DNA of 64,000 nucleotides from Pempheris klunzingeri (lineage: Eukaryota; Chordata; Actinopteri; Acropomatiformes; Pempheridae), in NCBI RefSeq assembly GCF_042242105.1, contig NC_092030.1, positions 5,557,501-5,621,500 of the forward strand, given 5' to 3'. The notes under the pieces were generated by a model. The model was not told the DNA's origin and searched no databases. It worked only from the letters and a program-made list of their open reading frames with translations. Within the stretch, counting starts at the first letter, position 1; each line of letters opens with the position of its first letter. Positions 24,083-35,914 of this stretch are shown here, piece by piece. The translations under genes and the position numbers were made by a program.

Positions 24083-27000
24083 GTAGGTATCCCCTGACCT
24101 CTTCTGTTTTTAGCTTGACATAATCATAACTAAAAAATTCTGTCTGCAGGACAATAAAAAAGATTTTTAACTTGTTTCCTGAATTGCAACTCTATTCTTA
24201 AAGCCTCAATAAATTGGGACACTTGGGGACAACGGAAACAAGATGTGAACACAACATTGTAGGGCTGCCACTGACAAGTAGTCATTAATTCAAGCCATTA
24301 GTTGAGTAGGTGTCGCACATTTATGATATTAATTTAATCATTTGAATGCATATTTTTGGGGGGGGTGTCAAAAAATGGTTTGAGTCCGAGGGCTGAAAAG
24401 GATTGTTATATGTAGCACTGATAGCACGGCGCTACATTACAGAGAAACACAAAACCATAATAATGAGCCTTTAAAACATAAAGTTTACAAGCGCACGGAC
24501 CAGGATGAGCTGCCTGCTAACAACAACAGCAGAAGAAATGGAAATGATTCTGAATGTTTTGTTCATTTATTTCAAAACATCAAACAACTTTAGAACGTGT
24601 AACACTGGCAAAATAACTTAATAATGGGCCTCTAAAATATCAATTTTACAAGCACATGCTCAAACCGCACCTCAGGAACACTGAGAAAAGATTCTGAATG
24701 TGTTGAAAAACCAGCAAGGAGACTGTCTGAACATTTTGTTCATTTATTTAGTGGTTAGTGTAACATCACACAACTTAAGAACAAAGCCAAACCATAACCT
24801 TCTTGAAATGATTGAACACTTTGGATTTCTTGCCTGATGGGCAATGGTGGGCAGCCCTACAACACTGATATATCATCACCCTTTAAGTTGATAGTCAAAC
24901 ACATCCCGTAAACAAGGTCCAATATTCACTCTCTTTTAGCTCTGTTTTTGGTCTCAACCAACTCCTGAGGGAAATATCTGGCTCTTTAGCTTCTACATGT
25001 CCCACTGTGTTCAGCAGCTAGTTGCTAACTGGATATGTGTGTCAAGCAGGTAGAGCACAATTGGTTTTTAGAGGTTTTTGTCTCAAAACAGATGAGGTGG
25101 CTGGAAATGATGTGCAAGTGAGACTGAATCAAAATAGCAAAATGCTAAACAATGAGCTGAAACTCTATAACGCTCCATTAAGCCAAGAACACCTGCTGAT
25201 TCAGGTGGTAATTCTTTGTCGGTCACTTTGTCATCACTGTGATAGTTCTTCTGTTGTCCTGTTTTCACATTGTAAATGGTAAATGGTCTGTATTTGTATA
25301 GCGCCTTTCTAGTTATTTCAACTACTCAAAGCGCTTTACATGACATCCTCATTCACCCATTCACACATCATTCATACAGGAGAAATGTAATTTGGAGGAG
25401 ACTATTCTTTCATACTCATTCACACTCTGAAGCCATGCTTCAGGAGCAAGTTGGGGTTCAGTGTCTTGCTCAAGGACACTTCGACATGTTGACCCATAGG
25501 AGCTGGGGATCGAACCCCCGACCTTCTGATTGAGGGACGACCCACTCTACCACTGAGCCACAGCCGCATTGTCATTTGATAAATTGTGACTATAATAATA
25601 CTGATTATCAGAATCAGAATAAAAACTTTAATAACTGGGCACATACTGCATACCCACATTCATGGATATACACCAGGAAAATAAATGTGACACTCGAAAT
25701 ATGGAATGTGAAACATTTCAAAAATATTTTATACAATGCAGCAGCTGTAGTATTCAGGATTCTGGAAATTATTTCAAATAATCTGGCTGGATTTTTTTCT
25801 GTGTCTTGAATGCAGTGACATAATAAGAGGCAGAAGACAGTAAGGCTTGAGGGAAAATGACATAGAGAGAACCTTAAAATGATTGGTTGATCTGCTGTAC
25901 ACATTGTGAAGAAATAATGCATTCTCTTAATCTAAAAGGGATTTGAATCATTCAGAAATTAACTGATTCTGTTTCTTCAATAGAGGTCTACTTTGTTCTA
26001 AAACATATTTACAATGTTAATCAAAATTTTGGCAGAAGAAAAGCTGAACAGAAATTAACTAATTATAGATTATTTTGCTGTTGCAAAATCAGCAAAGTCA
26101 AAAAAGACTCCAGATATGAGGTTCGCGTAACAATATTAGGAGCTCCAGAAAACGTAAATGTACATGAAGCCAGATATTTTTGACTTTATCCTTCATAAAT
26201 AACACTTACATTTTGTCAGACTCTGTCAAAGCAGGTGATAACAGTGATGTTATCATAGATGTAAGAGAGGACAGAAACCAACCAGTGAAGCCTAATCTAA
26301 AATCTTAATTGCTTCTGAAATACCTTGTATAGCTTGACTGAGATAAGTGAATGTCAGTGTGGACTAGGGTGTATTTAAGGGTAATAGTCTGTCAGCAGTT
26401 ACCTCCCAGGTCGCAGATGGTGAGATTATTACTGCAACATGTATTCAGTTACACAGACTGTAATCATATTGAAGGAGGGAACAATCTATTATACAGGATG
26501 GAGGAGATGTGGATGAAACAAATAATGTGTGTTATCTTTTCTCTTTTATTTGCCAGTGTGTACATTCATAACTAGCCATATTAAAAGTCCAATGTGTAAT
26601 CCAAATGTACATAAAAGGGTCGTTCCACCTGTTGTCTGTCTTAAATTGATTGACAGGTCTTTTAATAGAGGGATTGCCACTACACAATGACTAATTCTGA
26701 GTTACGGTAGTTTGACCAAACAATACCTCAAAGTCCACTTGCTAGGTTTTTCCACTGCTTTCAACGGTATCATACAGTCGTCAGGGTTCTGTTACTTTAT
26801 TATTTTTCTGATGCTGTTAAAAGTTTATTCAAATTGGTGCTGAAACAGGAAGCCAATAATCATTTTTCACAGATGTTTTGACATGTCACAGTAGGAAAAA
26901 CAAATGGTATTGTTTATGCTGTATGTTGTGACAATCTTTGTTTACCCTCTCAAATAAGAGAGTTTTGGTATTTTTCACTATTTACTGACATTTTATTGAC

Positions 27001-29797
27001 TATAATCTTACATGCATGCATGCATGGAGTGAAAACATTTACCTTTAATTCGTAACTGGAATCATAAACATTGCAATGTATTTCCCATACTCATGGGACC
27101 GGAACATTCGTAATCTTGACGGTAAACACCTCACTCCTATCATTGCTGGCGTTCACTTCTTCTTTAGAATCTGAAGTCACATGTGTCACACAAGCCAATG
27201 ACAACACTGTAGGGTTAATGTAAACAGCTAGCTATGTGGCAGATTTTGTGAATTAGATTGCGTGAGGATGAAAGCAAACACAGGTACTTTCCACTTTTCT
27301 TCTAATTTTTGCCTTGAAATGTACTGTCTCCCCCAGACACACACACAAATACTCTGCAAGGGATCACCCATTTCATTAGTACTCATCCTCAGGGGACCAT
27401 GAATATCTGGGACAAAGTGGTAGACTGTCCTTCTGACATTGCTTGTAGTATGCAGATCCAACAGCAAACCACACTGTGATTCAGCACTGCGGCTACAACT
27501 ATTGTAATACAAAAGCTGTTGAAGCTCGAATCATTTATATTATGTTACTTAATGAGGTTTTGCTCTAAGAACACAACATCATTCCTCCTTCCCCGCTGTG
27601 CCTCGGTCCTACTGTTCGAGTTTCTCAGAAAGGACATAAAAACATTCAATTACAGGCAGCCAAACAGCAGACCAAATGAAACACCACATTTAGAGTAGAA
27701 TGGGCTTCTGCTGTGAGATGAAATAGAATGAACCAAACTATTGCACCCTCCTATGAAAGCTATTATAGATAACAAGCATGAGGCTTAATGGGCTGTAATG
27801 CAAGGAGGCATCCTCAGTCACCCTGTAGCCTCCCAAGGCAGCCAGTCATCTGAGAATAGTTCTGCATTTCAATTGAGACAGACCTTCACGGCTCACAGCG
27901 CAGCGCTCATTCAAGCTCAGAGGCAATGATATTCTGAGACTCCAGGACTGAGGGCTTGAAAAATCTCAGATTTTTTATTTTTATTTTTGGATTTTCTTGT
28001 GCACTTCAGAGGAAAAAGCTGTTTTGAGCCAAAGCACATGTTGGCCACGCGCCTTTCACTCCAGCACGGTACAGTACAGTATGTTCACCAAGCTCATATA
28101 ATAAGGTGATTGCTGCTCATCAATAGCACCATATATTAAACCATTGTAAAGCATTTCTTCAATAGAAATTACTTTGTCCACCAAGATGGCAGATGTTTTC
28201 GTTACAGTTCACTTGCTTGTTAGTTTACAGAATTTCTCAGAAACCACAGATTTGAATGAAATTTTGTGGAAATGTAGGTTCTGTGTCAAGGAACAACTAA
28301 TCATCAGTCATCATTTCTATTTGTGATAATTCTACTGTCCTGAAGCACTTTTCTATGGATTTCTCTGGTACATAATCAATTGTTAAAGACATATTTTTAT
28401 AGAAATATTTTCAGTCTACATTGTTTCCTCCACATTCAGCATTGTTTACATCTAGCTAACACGCTTCCTTTGCTGCCGTGTTTCTGCCCCCAGTTGATCA
28501 GTGGAATGGAGTGAATTAACTGGAAGGAATGCTTATTGTGGTACCCACGTGTTCATATGTGCATGCACCCACTTATAAAGACAATTCTGCACAGTACTGC
28601 TAATGTGCCTTTAAATGTGTGGATGCTAGAGCAATGGATGTGCACACCTGTGTACTATAATATGTATATCTGCGATTGTTGAACATCTCATTCGGAAACC
28701 ATTAATGGGCATTAATCTGCTGCGGTCCTCAGGGATTTGCTCCCATACAAGCACAAGATTATTAGTTAGCTCCAACACTCATGTTTGTGTGATAATGCTT
28801 GACCCACAGCCGGTGTTCCAGTTCATCCTAGATCAGAGCTCTGTGCAAGCCAGTCAAATTCTTCTACACCAAACTAGGAGACTAACTAAGACGTTTTCTG
28901 CATGAAACTGGTGCCACAAAGTTGGAACTATACTTCACTAAAATAGCATTGTATACTGCAGCATTAAGATTTCTCTTAATTGGAACTAAAGGCCCAAAAA
29001 AGCTCCAGTCAGTAGTGTCCACATACTTTTGGCCATATAGTTTAACTCAGTGGCAAAATTGAAATGTTGTACCATTCATCTTTACAAAATTCCCAATGCT
29101 CAAATACTGTTTTTAGATCATTAAAAAAAAATCAACATGATCCAAACTTAAGATTTTATTTTTTGGATGTTATTAATTTTTTAAAACACTATAAATGTAG
29201 AGGATGTTCATCCTTGATGGAGGCATGGGCTCTCTAAGCACCTTCTAGCTCTAACTGGAAGATAAAGGTGTCTATTTCTATTCATATTTTGATTTTGTAT
29301 CTGTCTGTGTGTGTTCTCTAGGATCCATCTTCCCATCCTGTAAGCCTTCTGAAACCATCTTTAAGATAACCTTCTGGCTGGGTTACCTCAACAGCTGCAT
29401 TAACCCCATTATCTACCCGTGCTTCAGCCGGGAGTTCAAGAAAGCGTTCCACAACGTGCTTCGTGGTCGCTGTCTGAGAACTGGCATCCTGGCTGCCAAA
29501 CCACAAGGACACATCACCACCCATTCCTCAAGTCCAGGCCCCACATCTAATACCCCTGTTCTCTCAGCCCAAAGCAGTGTCACTGCTCCTTCGGGGTGTT
29601 GCTGCAGGGCACTTTCGACCTCTTTGTCTTCTGTTGGTGGCCCAGATCAGGCTCAAAGTGCACAAATCCAGAGTAAGAGTCTGTTGAAAGCCTGGTGTTT
29701 CTCAGCAAGTCGAACAGCAGTACCACAAAACCCCTCCAGTCACAGATCAACCAAGGTCTTACGCCTTTCTCTTGGTGTTACAGGAGAGGCTGTTTGA
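23167..29797 (+). CDS. adra1a: Alpha-1A adrenergic receptor
   Basis: A Gq-coupled plasma-membrane receptor for adrenaline and noradrenaline. Exons 23167-24082 and 29322-29797 join through a split glycine codon (G306) to give 463 aa; human ADRA1A has 466. Seven membrane spans with class A landmarks: N50 (TM1), D78 (TM2), ligand aspartate D112 (TM3), DRY 129-131, disulfide cysteines C105 and C182, TM5 serines S194 and S198, CWLP 295-298 with F299/F300, and NPIIY 333-337. Subtype call: the short N-terminus, PDPEDETVC in loop 2, VTLRIHR in loop 3, LGIVVGCF in TM6 and a tail with SKSLLKAW all fit 1A better than 1B or 1D. N-glycosylation sequons at N6 and N18. Start: ATG 23167 has a strong context (A at -3, G at +4); ATG 23185 (M7) is an alternative. 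The intron after TM6 is diagnostic of alpha-1 receptors. The gene converges on dpysl2. Which fish duplicate it is cannot be told. Confidence 0.95.
24260..24859. mobile_element. Non-autonomous hAT-type DNA transposon
   Basis: A 600-bp element with inverted ends TAGGGCTGCC (24260) and GGCAGCCCTA (to 24859). Flanking octamers CAACATTG (24252-24259) and CAACACTG (24860-24867) match at 7 of 8 positions, the 8-bp target duplication expected of hAT. No transposase is encoded. The interior holds two diverged copies of a unit of about 162 bp, beginning near 24461 and 24622 (TAATGAGCCT / TAATGGGCCT, then TTTACAAGC, TGTTCATTTATTT). Confidence 0.75.
24905..25265 (+). repeat. Dispersed repeat family B copy
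   Basis: Blocks TCCAATATTCACTCTCTTTT, AGCTCTGTTTTTGGTCT, AAATATCTGGCT and GGTAATTCTTTGTCGG-type sequence recur at 60310-60560 and, reversed, at 34235-34600. It is a common teleost interspersed repeat of unknown class. Confidence 0.65.
25274..25566 (-). mobile_element. tRNA-derived SINE
   Basis: On the minus strand the head (25566 down to about 25505) has a Pol III A box (TGGCTCAGTGGTAGAG) and B box (GGTTCGATCCC). The body includes GTGTCCTTGAGCAAGACACT, and the tail ends CAAAGCGC...ATACAGACCATTTACCATTT. A 6-bp direct repeat, CATTGT (25268-25273 and 25567-25572), may be the target duplication. This is a SINE, not a functional tRNA gene. Confidence 0.8.
27360..27500 (+). repeat. Dispersed repeat family A fragment, internally deleted
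   Basis: TACTCATCCTCAGGGGACCA then TGAATATCTGGGACAAAGTG and CTTCTGACATTGC join blocks that are normally further apart in family A. Confidence 0.5.
27590..27960. promoter_or_regulatory. Possible conserved intronic element
   Basis: Repeat-free sequence in the adra1a intron with GCTTAATGGGCTGTAATG and TTTCAATTGAGACAG-type homeodomain cores and balanced base composition. A candidate enhancer only by appearance. Confidence 0.2.
28675..29045. mobile_element. Decayed Tc1/mariner-like element
   Basis: Contains GGGATTTGCTCCCATACA, GTTCCAGTTCATCC, GCTCTGTGCAAGCCAGTCAA, TTCTTCTACACCAAACTAGG, GCCACAAAGTTGGAA and the end TGTCCACATACTTTTGGCCA followed by TATAGT. These resemble fish Tc1-like copies, with large internal deletions. 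The opposite end was not found, and no reading frame survives. Confidence 0.6.
29322..29797 (+). CDS. adra1a: adra1a coding exon 2 (TM7 and C-tail)
   Basis: The acceptor CTCTAG ends at 29321. Encodes the rest of G306 to V463 and TGA at 29795: loop 3 (KPSETIFKI), TM7 with [10 protein letters not shown], helix 8 (FKKAF), a likely palmitoylated cysteine in RGRCLR, then a serine-rich tail with SKSLLKAW and a C-terminus ([12 protein letters not shown]) resembling the mammalian 1A tail. Confidence 0.94.
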
Positions 29798-30519
29798 TTG
29801 GCATGTGGAGGCAATGGGGGAAGAGTGAGTGTCTGATCTTATACTTCAGTTTTGCCTTGAGAAAACACCTATGTACAGCTTGTACATGTATATTTACACT
29901 CAGAGGCATTAGAGACAGTGATTTGCCTCTAGAAAAGGCAGAGGATAACTCTATTGCCTTAAGGTTTTATGCCAGTATAAATGCCTGTCAAATAACATAT
30001 GGTTTGGGAGAGTGAATGAATAATGTTTTGACTACCGTCAACAACAACTGCTGAGCTGCTCTTGAACAGAGCACTACTATATGCAAGTAGCGGGCTGAGG
30101 CATATGAACGCACAGCAAGAGACTTTTGGATAAAATACAAGCCTCATTGGGAGGCAGCGTATGGACACTTGGTTAGTGGGAATAACCATTAGTGCTTGGC
30201 AAGGAATTAAGACTTAATAGCATCTTATTGAAATGACATTGTAAAAGAACTCCAAAGACATGAGATCTTTAAACATTAGTGATATTTCTGCAGATTGCAC
30301 AAAGGCCCCTAAGGGTGAAATAAATCTTGGTATAATTAGCATTCACTGACAGGTCTGAGAAAGTGGATGCTGGTGTGGGAGTGTGTGTATTAAATGTGAC
30401 TGCTGTTCATTCTACCCCTCTGAATCTTTTAATGTTCAGTTTTTGTTTCTGTTGAAGCTGAAACAAAGATATGTTAAATTAACTTTTAATGTCTGACATC
30501 ATAGCTTCTGGTGTTGTTA

Positions 30520-30525
30520 AATAAA
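30520..30525 (+). terminator. adra1a: Candidate poly(A) signal of adra1a
   Basis: AATAAA about 720 bp after the adra1a stop. Another AATAAA lies at 30319-30324. Which is used cannot be told from sequence. Confidence 0.4.
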
Positions 30526-30734
30526 TGAAAAGGTGTCAGATGTTTTTCGCTCTACCACTACTTCTGTGTCAACTACTGGTTTTCTGCCAGTTCAGTTCTC
30601 TAGAACGGTGTTTTCCCCTAATTAACAGTGGAAAATATCCTAATTTTCTGATTGTTTGAAACTGATGCATGACTAATGCATGCAGCGCCTGTCTGACATT
30701 TTTGTTCATCTGTAACTGGCATCTCTATATGGTC

Positions 30735-30965
30735 TTTAAAGCTGCAGTCTTTGATTTTTGGCCTCTAGAAGGCAGAAGAACTACAAAAAAGGCTGACAAG
30801 TCCGTGACATAATATCACCTTATAAAGCTCCCATGGCTCACTTGTAGGCAAACAATACTCGCAGAGTTGGTGGGTTCATCACTACAAGTGACACTTTTCA
30901 AATTATACATACTCCTTTGAATTATTGTCCAGTTAATGTGGTAAATGGAGCTTTAAATCTTGAGT
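30735..30965 (+). repeat. Dispersed repeat family B copy
   Basis: AAGCTGCAGTCTTTGATTTT, TGGCCTCTAGAAGGCAG, GCAGAGTTGGTGGGTTCATC, ACTACAAGTGACACTTTTCA, TTATTGTCCAGTTAATGTGG and GGAGCTTTAAATCT: the 5' and 3' portions of the family with the middle missing. Confidence 0.6.
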
Positions 30966-32079
30966 TTTTAGAATCCAAGGCTGGAAATCAATTTCAATTT
31001 GCCTTATGATGGAGGAACATTACTGTGGGATTGTTGGTATTTAGGTCACACTCTCCCAGTATGAACACCTTTGCGGTGTACAGGAGGTGGACAACATAGA
31101 AAATGTGACATTAAGAAAAGGTAATTGACTTTGAATATATTTAATCACTGCTGCAATAAAAGCTCCAAAAACATGTTACTGCAACCTTTTACAAATAGTT
31201 GTAAGATTATAATGAGATATGCCAACACAGGAAGAAATACTCATTAACACTGGAGACTCTCATTGAATTAAAATCTCTCTGATCACAAAAAAACTGAATG
31301 CTTCCCAAATGTTTTTATGCAGAGTTGTTGCATTGGATCGCTTAACCTATTTATGAACTTCTATGGTGTCCAAACCAACTCTGTCTTTATCGAAATTCAT
31401 ATTCCATCATACCACACAACTTCATAAACAAACATTTAATAGTCCAGAGTCAAGATAATGTCATTGTTCCATTAAAAAACGTCATGAACATTAATTAGTC
31501 TCTTTAACAAACATGTTTCATGTGTCTTATCTTTTTGGCGTTTTTCCTCTGAACTATTTGCTTCCTCCTGTTATTGCCAGAGTTGTTTTTCTGTGCTGTG
31601 CTTGGATTAAAGGCATTTTTCTACCCTTGAGACATGTTCATAGTGGTGATGAATACCTGAGAATGCTTATCTGAGAAATGCAGGATGTTGAAAGAATTTC
31701 CGGAAGACAAATGTTTTCCCATTTTACATTCGCAATGGCAATAGGAGGAGTTTTCTTAATTTTGCATTGGTGGTATTATGTGACCGTTCTGGAGGATAAT
31801 GTCTGTCTTTAAATTCTTGTAAACTCTTTAAGCTCCCACACTTTACAGTCTTGTAGAGACTATTAGTAGAGACTTAACTGTCTTTGATAACTTATAAACA
31901 TGCAGCGCTTGTTTCATGAGATCACGCAGCCAAGGACTCAATGTTACACTGCATTAGGCAACAAGTAGCGAAAGGAGATGTGTTGATTTTTCATTAGAGA
32001 ATCATGACTGTGTGTATTAACCCCCCCTCCTCATCCTCCTCCTCCTTGAGAGAGGCTTTTTTTGTCCTCCTCAAGCTCT
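30966..32079. other. Intergenic, no gene seen
   Basis: AT-rich DNA after the adra1a 3' UTR. Nothing supports a gene. About 31540-31800 looks unique and repeat-poor, but no function is indicated. Confidence 0.5.
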
Positions 32080-32650
32080 ACCAGAGGCCTGGGTGCTTGA
32101 GGGTTCTGCACAGTATCTGAGCTGCTCCTATGATTGCACTCTTCTGGACAGAGACCACAGATGTTGTGGAATCTGCTGGAGCAGTAGCTTGGCTCCCCTG
32201 GATTAGTTAGAGATAGAGGCCACTGATATCAAGACAAGGAAGCTCCTCACAAGTCTAGCACCCTGAGACTGTACACCAAGCGGAGGACCGAGGGCAGAGG
32301 ACTGGGTTACAAGGCAGCACAGAAGCACGAATCGTGGCAGCACAAGAGCAGGTACTGAGTACAAGATCAATAGAGGCGGGGGGTCTGACAAACTGGTAAT
32401 GGTTAACCAACCTGACATCGTATTGACTGACAAACAACAGAGGAAGGCAATGGTGTTAGATGTAGCAGTCCCAGGTGGCAGCAACATCCGCAAGAATGAA
32501 CACGAGAAGCTCAAAACACACCAAGTAAAGGCAACAGTGGTGATCGGAGCACTGGGAGCAGATTCCAAGTACATCATCTGAGATCTCTGTCCAGAAGAGA
32601 GCAATCATATGAACAGCTAAGATACTGTGCCGAGGTTCCAAGCCACCAGT
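32080..32650. mobile_element. Two opposed non-LTR retrotransposon 3' fragments
   Basis: The plus-strand frame 32399-32581 encodes NQPDIVLTDKQQ, VLDVAVPGGSNIRKNEHEKL and VIGALGA, which resembles the C-terminal part of a fish non-LTR polyprotein. Sequence after it (GATCTCTGTCCAGAAGAG, ACAGCTAAGATACTGTGC) is the next part of that tail. The stretch 32080-32185 is the same tail reversed, so the two fragments face opposite ways. Both are truncated and cannot be active. Confidence 0.65.
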
Positions 32651-32651
32651 G

Positions 32652-32653
<2 letters not shown>

Positions 32654-32700
<47 letters not shown>

Positions 32701-32733
32701 CACACACACATACATACATACATACACACACAC
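32654..32733. repeat. (TG)n(TA)n(CA)n compound microsatellite
   Basis: TG units (about 32655-32687) pass into TA (to 32701), then CA and TACA units. TG and CA arms are complementary, so the tract is self-pairing. It starts right after the retrotransposon fragment. Confidence 0.95.
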
Positions 32734-33145
32734 CATATATGTGCCATATATAGGTTTATCAGTAAATATAATGACATTTCACTGTTGGCCTTGTATCACA
32801 TTATAATATATATCTCATAATATTCATAGTAATAATCTGTTTCACCCTGAAAGTATAAACATGGAAAATTCATTTCATCTGCAGAGACTGTGTCTTACAT
32901 TTGAATGTCAAACCAACATGTACAATCTATCCTTGCATTATACTGGAATTCATAGCTTTATGCAAACACAGCCTTCTATCAGCTTCAAAAGAGAAAACAA
33001 AAACAGAGACCCTGAAAACGAATGATTCATAACACAATATCGGCACCAGAGGGACAACAGTAGAGGGAGAATCATCATAACCATACCCAAGTGAATTTAT
33101 GTCCATCCATGTGTGTATACACTTGTGTTTGTTTTAGGGGGGTTG

Positions 33146-33150
<5 letters not shown>

Positions 33151-33189
<39 letters not shown>
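33151..33189 (+). repeat. (GT)n microsatellite
   Basis: Nineteen uninterrupted GT units. Confidence 0.97.
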
Positions 33190-33193
<4 letters not shown>

Positions 33194-34234
33194 AGCAGTT
33201 GAGCAGTGTTGTGTCTGCTTCTATCAGCTGAGATATTATTTATGGAAATAAATGCATCTGATTCCTATTAAACATGCAGCACAGGATTCAAACAGTGTTG
33301 CAGCAGCTGTCACACCAAAGTAAACACTGTTGTGATGAATGGATCCGGGCTCCCATTACGAGAAAGACAAGTGAGTACTGTTTAACCCTAATCAGTTGAC
33401 TTAGCAAAGTGAGGTATCATTTCAAATGCTCGAACAAGATTAATAACAGAGTTGAGCAGAGACTAAAGCAAAATGACAGGAATTTTAATTGCACCAGGAA
33501 GTTAGAGCCTCATTTTGTGCAATGGGGAAAATATGGTTTATGGTTCAAACTGGAAGACTTCCCTGAAACGTCTTCTCAGAGACTTGGGGTTCTATTACTG
33601 AGTGACTGAGCATACATTTCACATCTTATTGACTCTCTTGATTGCATTTAAGTGTATGTGGGAAAGCTATGGACAAACAATAACTACACCAAAATCCCCC
33701 CACTGCTTAAGTACTTAATGACAGTCTCTCATGTGGAACATATTCACACATCATAACACAGGTGCGTGTTAACTAATGGTTGTACAAATGTGCCAAAATT
33801 AGCAGCCTACCTGTAAAATGCAACTCCTGGCAGTCGTGCTGCTGTTAAAGTTGCCCTTGTGTTGTTTGCTTGATTTATTTTCTGTCTCGTTGAATTTCGA
33901 GATGATATGCTGTAACACAAGAGGTGATGAATTATCGCCCGCCAGCAGAAATTGAATTGGACAGAGTTATTTTATTCTATGGTACCATTCTGAGTGCTTA
34001 TAAAGTTTTGGGCAAAAGCCAAATGGTTTTTCAAATTTTCCTCCAATGGTGCAGATTTAAATATTTGCTCAGTTGAATGGATCTGACAACAGCTGCGTAG
34101 AAAATTGTAATATAACAAAACTGAGGGAGAAAAATTCAAAAACAACATGAAGTTCTTGCATCTCAGGCAATTGTTTGAGTTTTAGAAGAATTTTTGGACA
34201 TGGATGCTAGAATTAATATTTAAAGCGTATTTAC

Positions 34235-34600
34235 CTGGATGGACGGACTGGATGTAATGTCAAAGGGGACACTCACAGTGATGAACCCACAGAGAACTAT
34301 CACCAACTCTGCAGCTTTTAGTTCATTATTTTAGCTTTACAGCATATTGACTTCATGGTTCAGTCTTCGGGCTCTCCTCGAACTTGTTTTTCACAGCAGC
34401 AGACAACTGTTTAAAACCCACTGTACACTACGTGCCCTGCACAAAACAGATAGAGAAAGTTAGTGATTTGCTGGGGATAAAATGGAGCACTTAGCAGCTC
34501 AATATATTCAGCTCATATATTTTTCTCATAAGTTGTTGAAGACAAAACCAGAGCTAAAACGAATTATGTGAATATTGGACTGTTGGACACAAACCCAACT
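34235..34600 (-). repeat. Dispersed repeat family B copy, reverse orientation
   Basis: On the minus strand GTCCAATATTCACATAATTC, TTTTAGCTCTGGTTTTGTC and, at the other end, GTTGGTGATAGTTCTCTGTG with GGTTCATCACTGTGAG match copies at 24905 and 60310. Confidence 0.6.
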
Positions 34601-34904
34601 CCAAATGAATGCTGATCTTGCTTCATTTCTTCTTCTTTCATTTCTTTGTACCTTGTTTGCTAATGTGTTAGTAATCATGACAGTTAGTAAGCTGTGTGTC
34701 TGTTAGTTTGCTTTGGACTTCTTCTATTAGCCAAAACCTGATCGTGCAAAGTACAAAGAAATTATAATAGTCAGTCATAATTTATGTCAGTGTTCCCATC
34801 ATTTTTCCAAGTAATGGCAGTGCAAGCCTATATTGTGTTATTCTATATTATATAAGGCATTACAATATTCCCATGGCAGTGCACACAGTTGTTATCTATT
34901 CAGG

Positions 34905-35045
34905 GGACTGCCCATTGTTCTGAAGGCCCATTATTCTGAAACCCCAATAGTTTGGAAAATGTCCCATTGGATCTAAAGCTCATTTGTCTGACAGCCCGTT
35001 ATCCCTAAAACAAAGGCCCATTGCTCCTTAGGTCCATTGCCCCAG
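34905..35045 (+). repeat. Degenerate short tandem repeat
   Basis: About eight imperfect units of 16-21 bp built on CCCATT.(G/A)TTCTGAAA: for example GCCCATTGTTCTGAAG, GCCCATTATTCTGAAAC, CCCATTGGATCTAAAG, CCCGTTATCCCTAAAA, GCCCATTGCTCCTTAG. Spacing is irregular, so the array is old. Confidence 0.65.
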
Positions 35046-35914
35046 ATATACACATTTCCTGCAGTTGTCAGTTCAGTGGCTGAGTTTTACCTCAGTCTTA
35101 CCCTCTCTTCGCTGAACCATTAGTTAGTTGCAGGTATCCTCCCTTTTCTTTGAGCTTTTTCGAAATAAATTATCTGGACACACGACCTGTCAGCCTTACA
35201 GGAAACAGTGTGATCATACCTCAGGCTTCTCCTAGACGAAGTAGAAAAGTGGCCCCAGATAGTAGTAGCAAACTAAGTTAGCTTGATGAGAGTTCAGGAA
35301 CAAGATGTGCCCTTTAGCTAAAGTAGCTAAATATGGTAAATATTTAGCCATTTAACATTATCCTGTTAAAGGTGTGGCAGGTCGTGTTCCTACGCCCTTT
35401 GATTACCAAAAAACTGTATGTTGCTATGCAAGGTATCATGGGAGAAGGAATACTGTGCATATGTCCATTTGCTCACATTCATCATTTGGTGACCTCATCC
35501 TATTCCTAGCACAGCTCCTCTAACAAGGTTTAACCTGACCTGAGGTCTATCCAGCTAGAATAAATAAAACACCCGTGTGGTTGTACAGGCCCTTGAAAAT
35601 CCTGCAGCTACACCATAGATGATGAAGCAGTGAAGTGAAGCATTGCATCTGGCTCAGTGCCACTAGAGGAATACAAACAAGTTCTCTGATCAATATATGC
35701 CACTGTTGCAATGTAATAAAACATGAAAGAAAAAGGAAAACTGACCTGTTGCTTTCTCCTATTGCTGTATTACAAATTAAAGTACAGAATAAAAGAATGA
35801 ACATGGATGAATGAGACCACCGATAACTGTAGAAAGGATTCAAATAGCTGACCTCTTCTTAAAATCTTTTCAATGATTGCATTGGGAGATATTAAAGTGT
35901 GTGTTTAATATCTC

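Larger units (their letters stand above)
24083..29321 (+). other. adra1a: adra1a main intron
   Basis: 5239 bp from GTAGGTAT to TTCTCTAG, interrupting the receptor just after TM6. Its first 1.5 kb is packed with mobile DNA and its 3' part holds a Tc1-like remnant. A repeat-poor segment at about 27590-27960 is described separately. Confidence 0.9.

Noticed and set aside
24083..24123. Receptor protein ending at 24123
   Set aside because: Reading runs into the intron past a consensus donor; the true continuation is the exon at 29322.
25505..25566. tRNA gene on the minus strand
   Set aside because: A and B boxes are present, but the sequence continues into a SINE body and tail; it is the head of a retroposon.
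32456..32777. ORFs through the TG/CA tract
   Set aside because: They are low-complexity frames through a microsatellite and antisense to a decayed retrotransposon.
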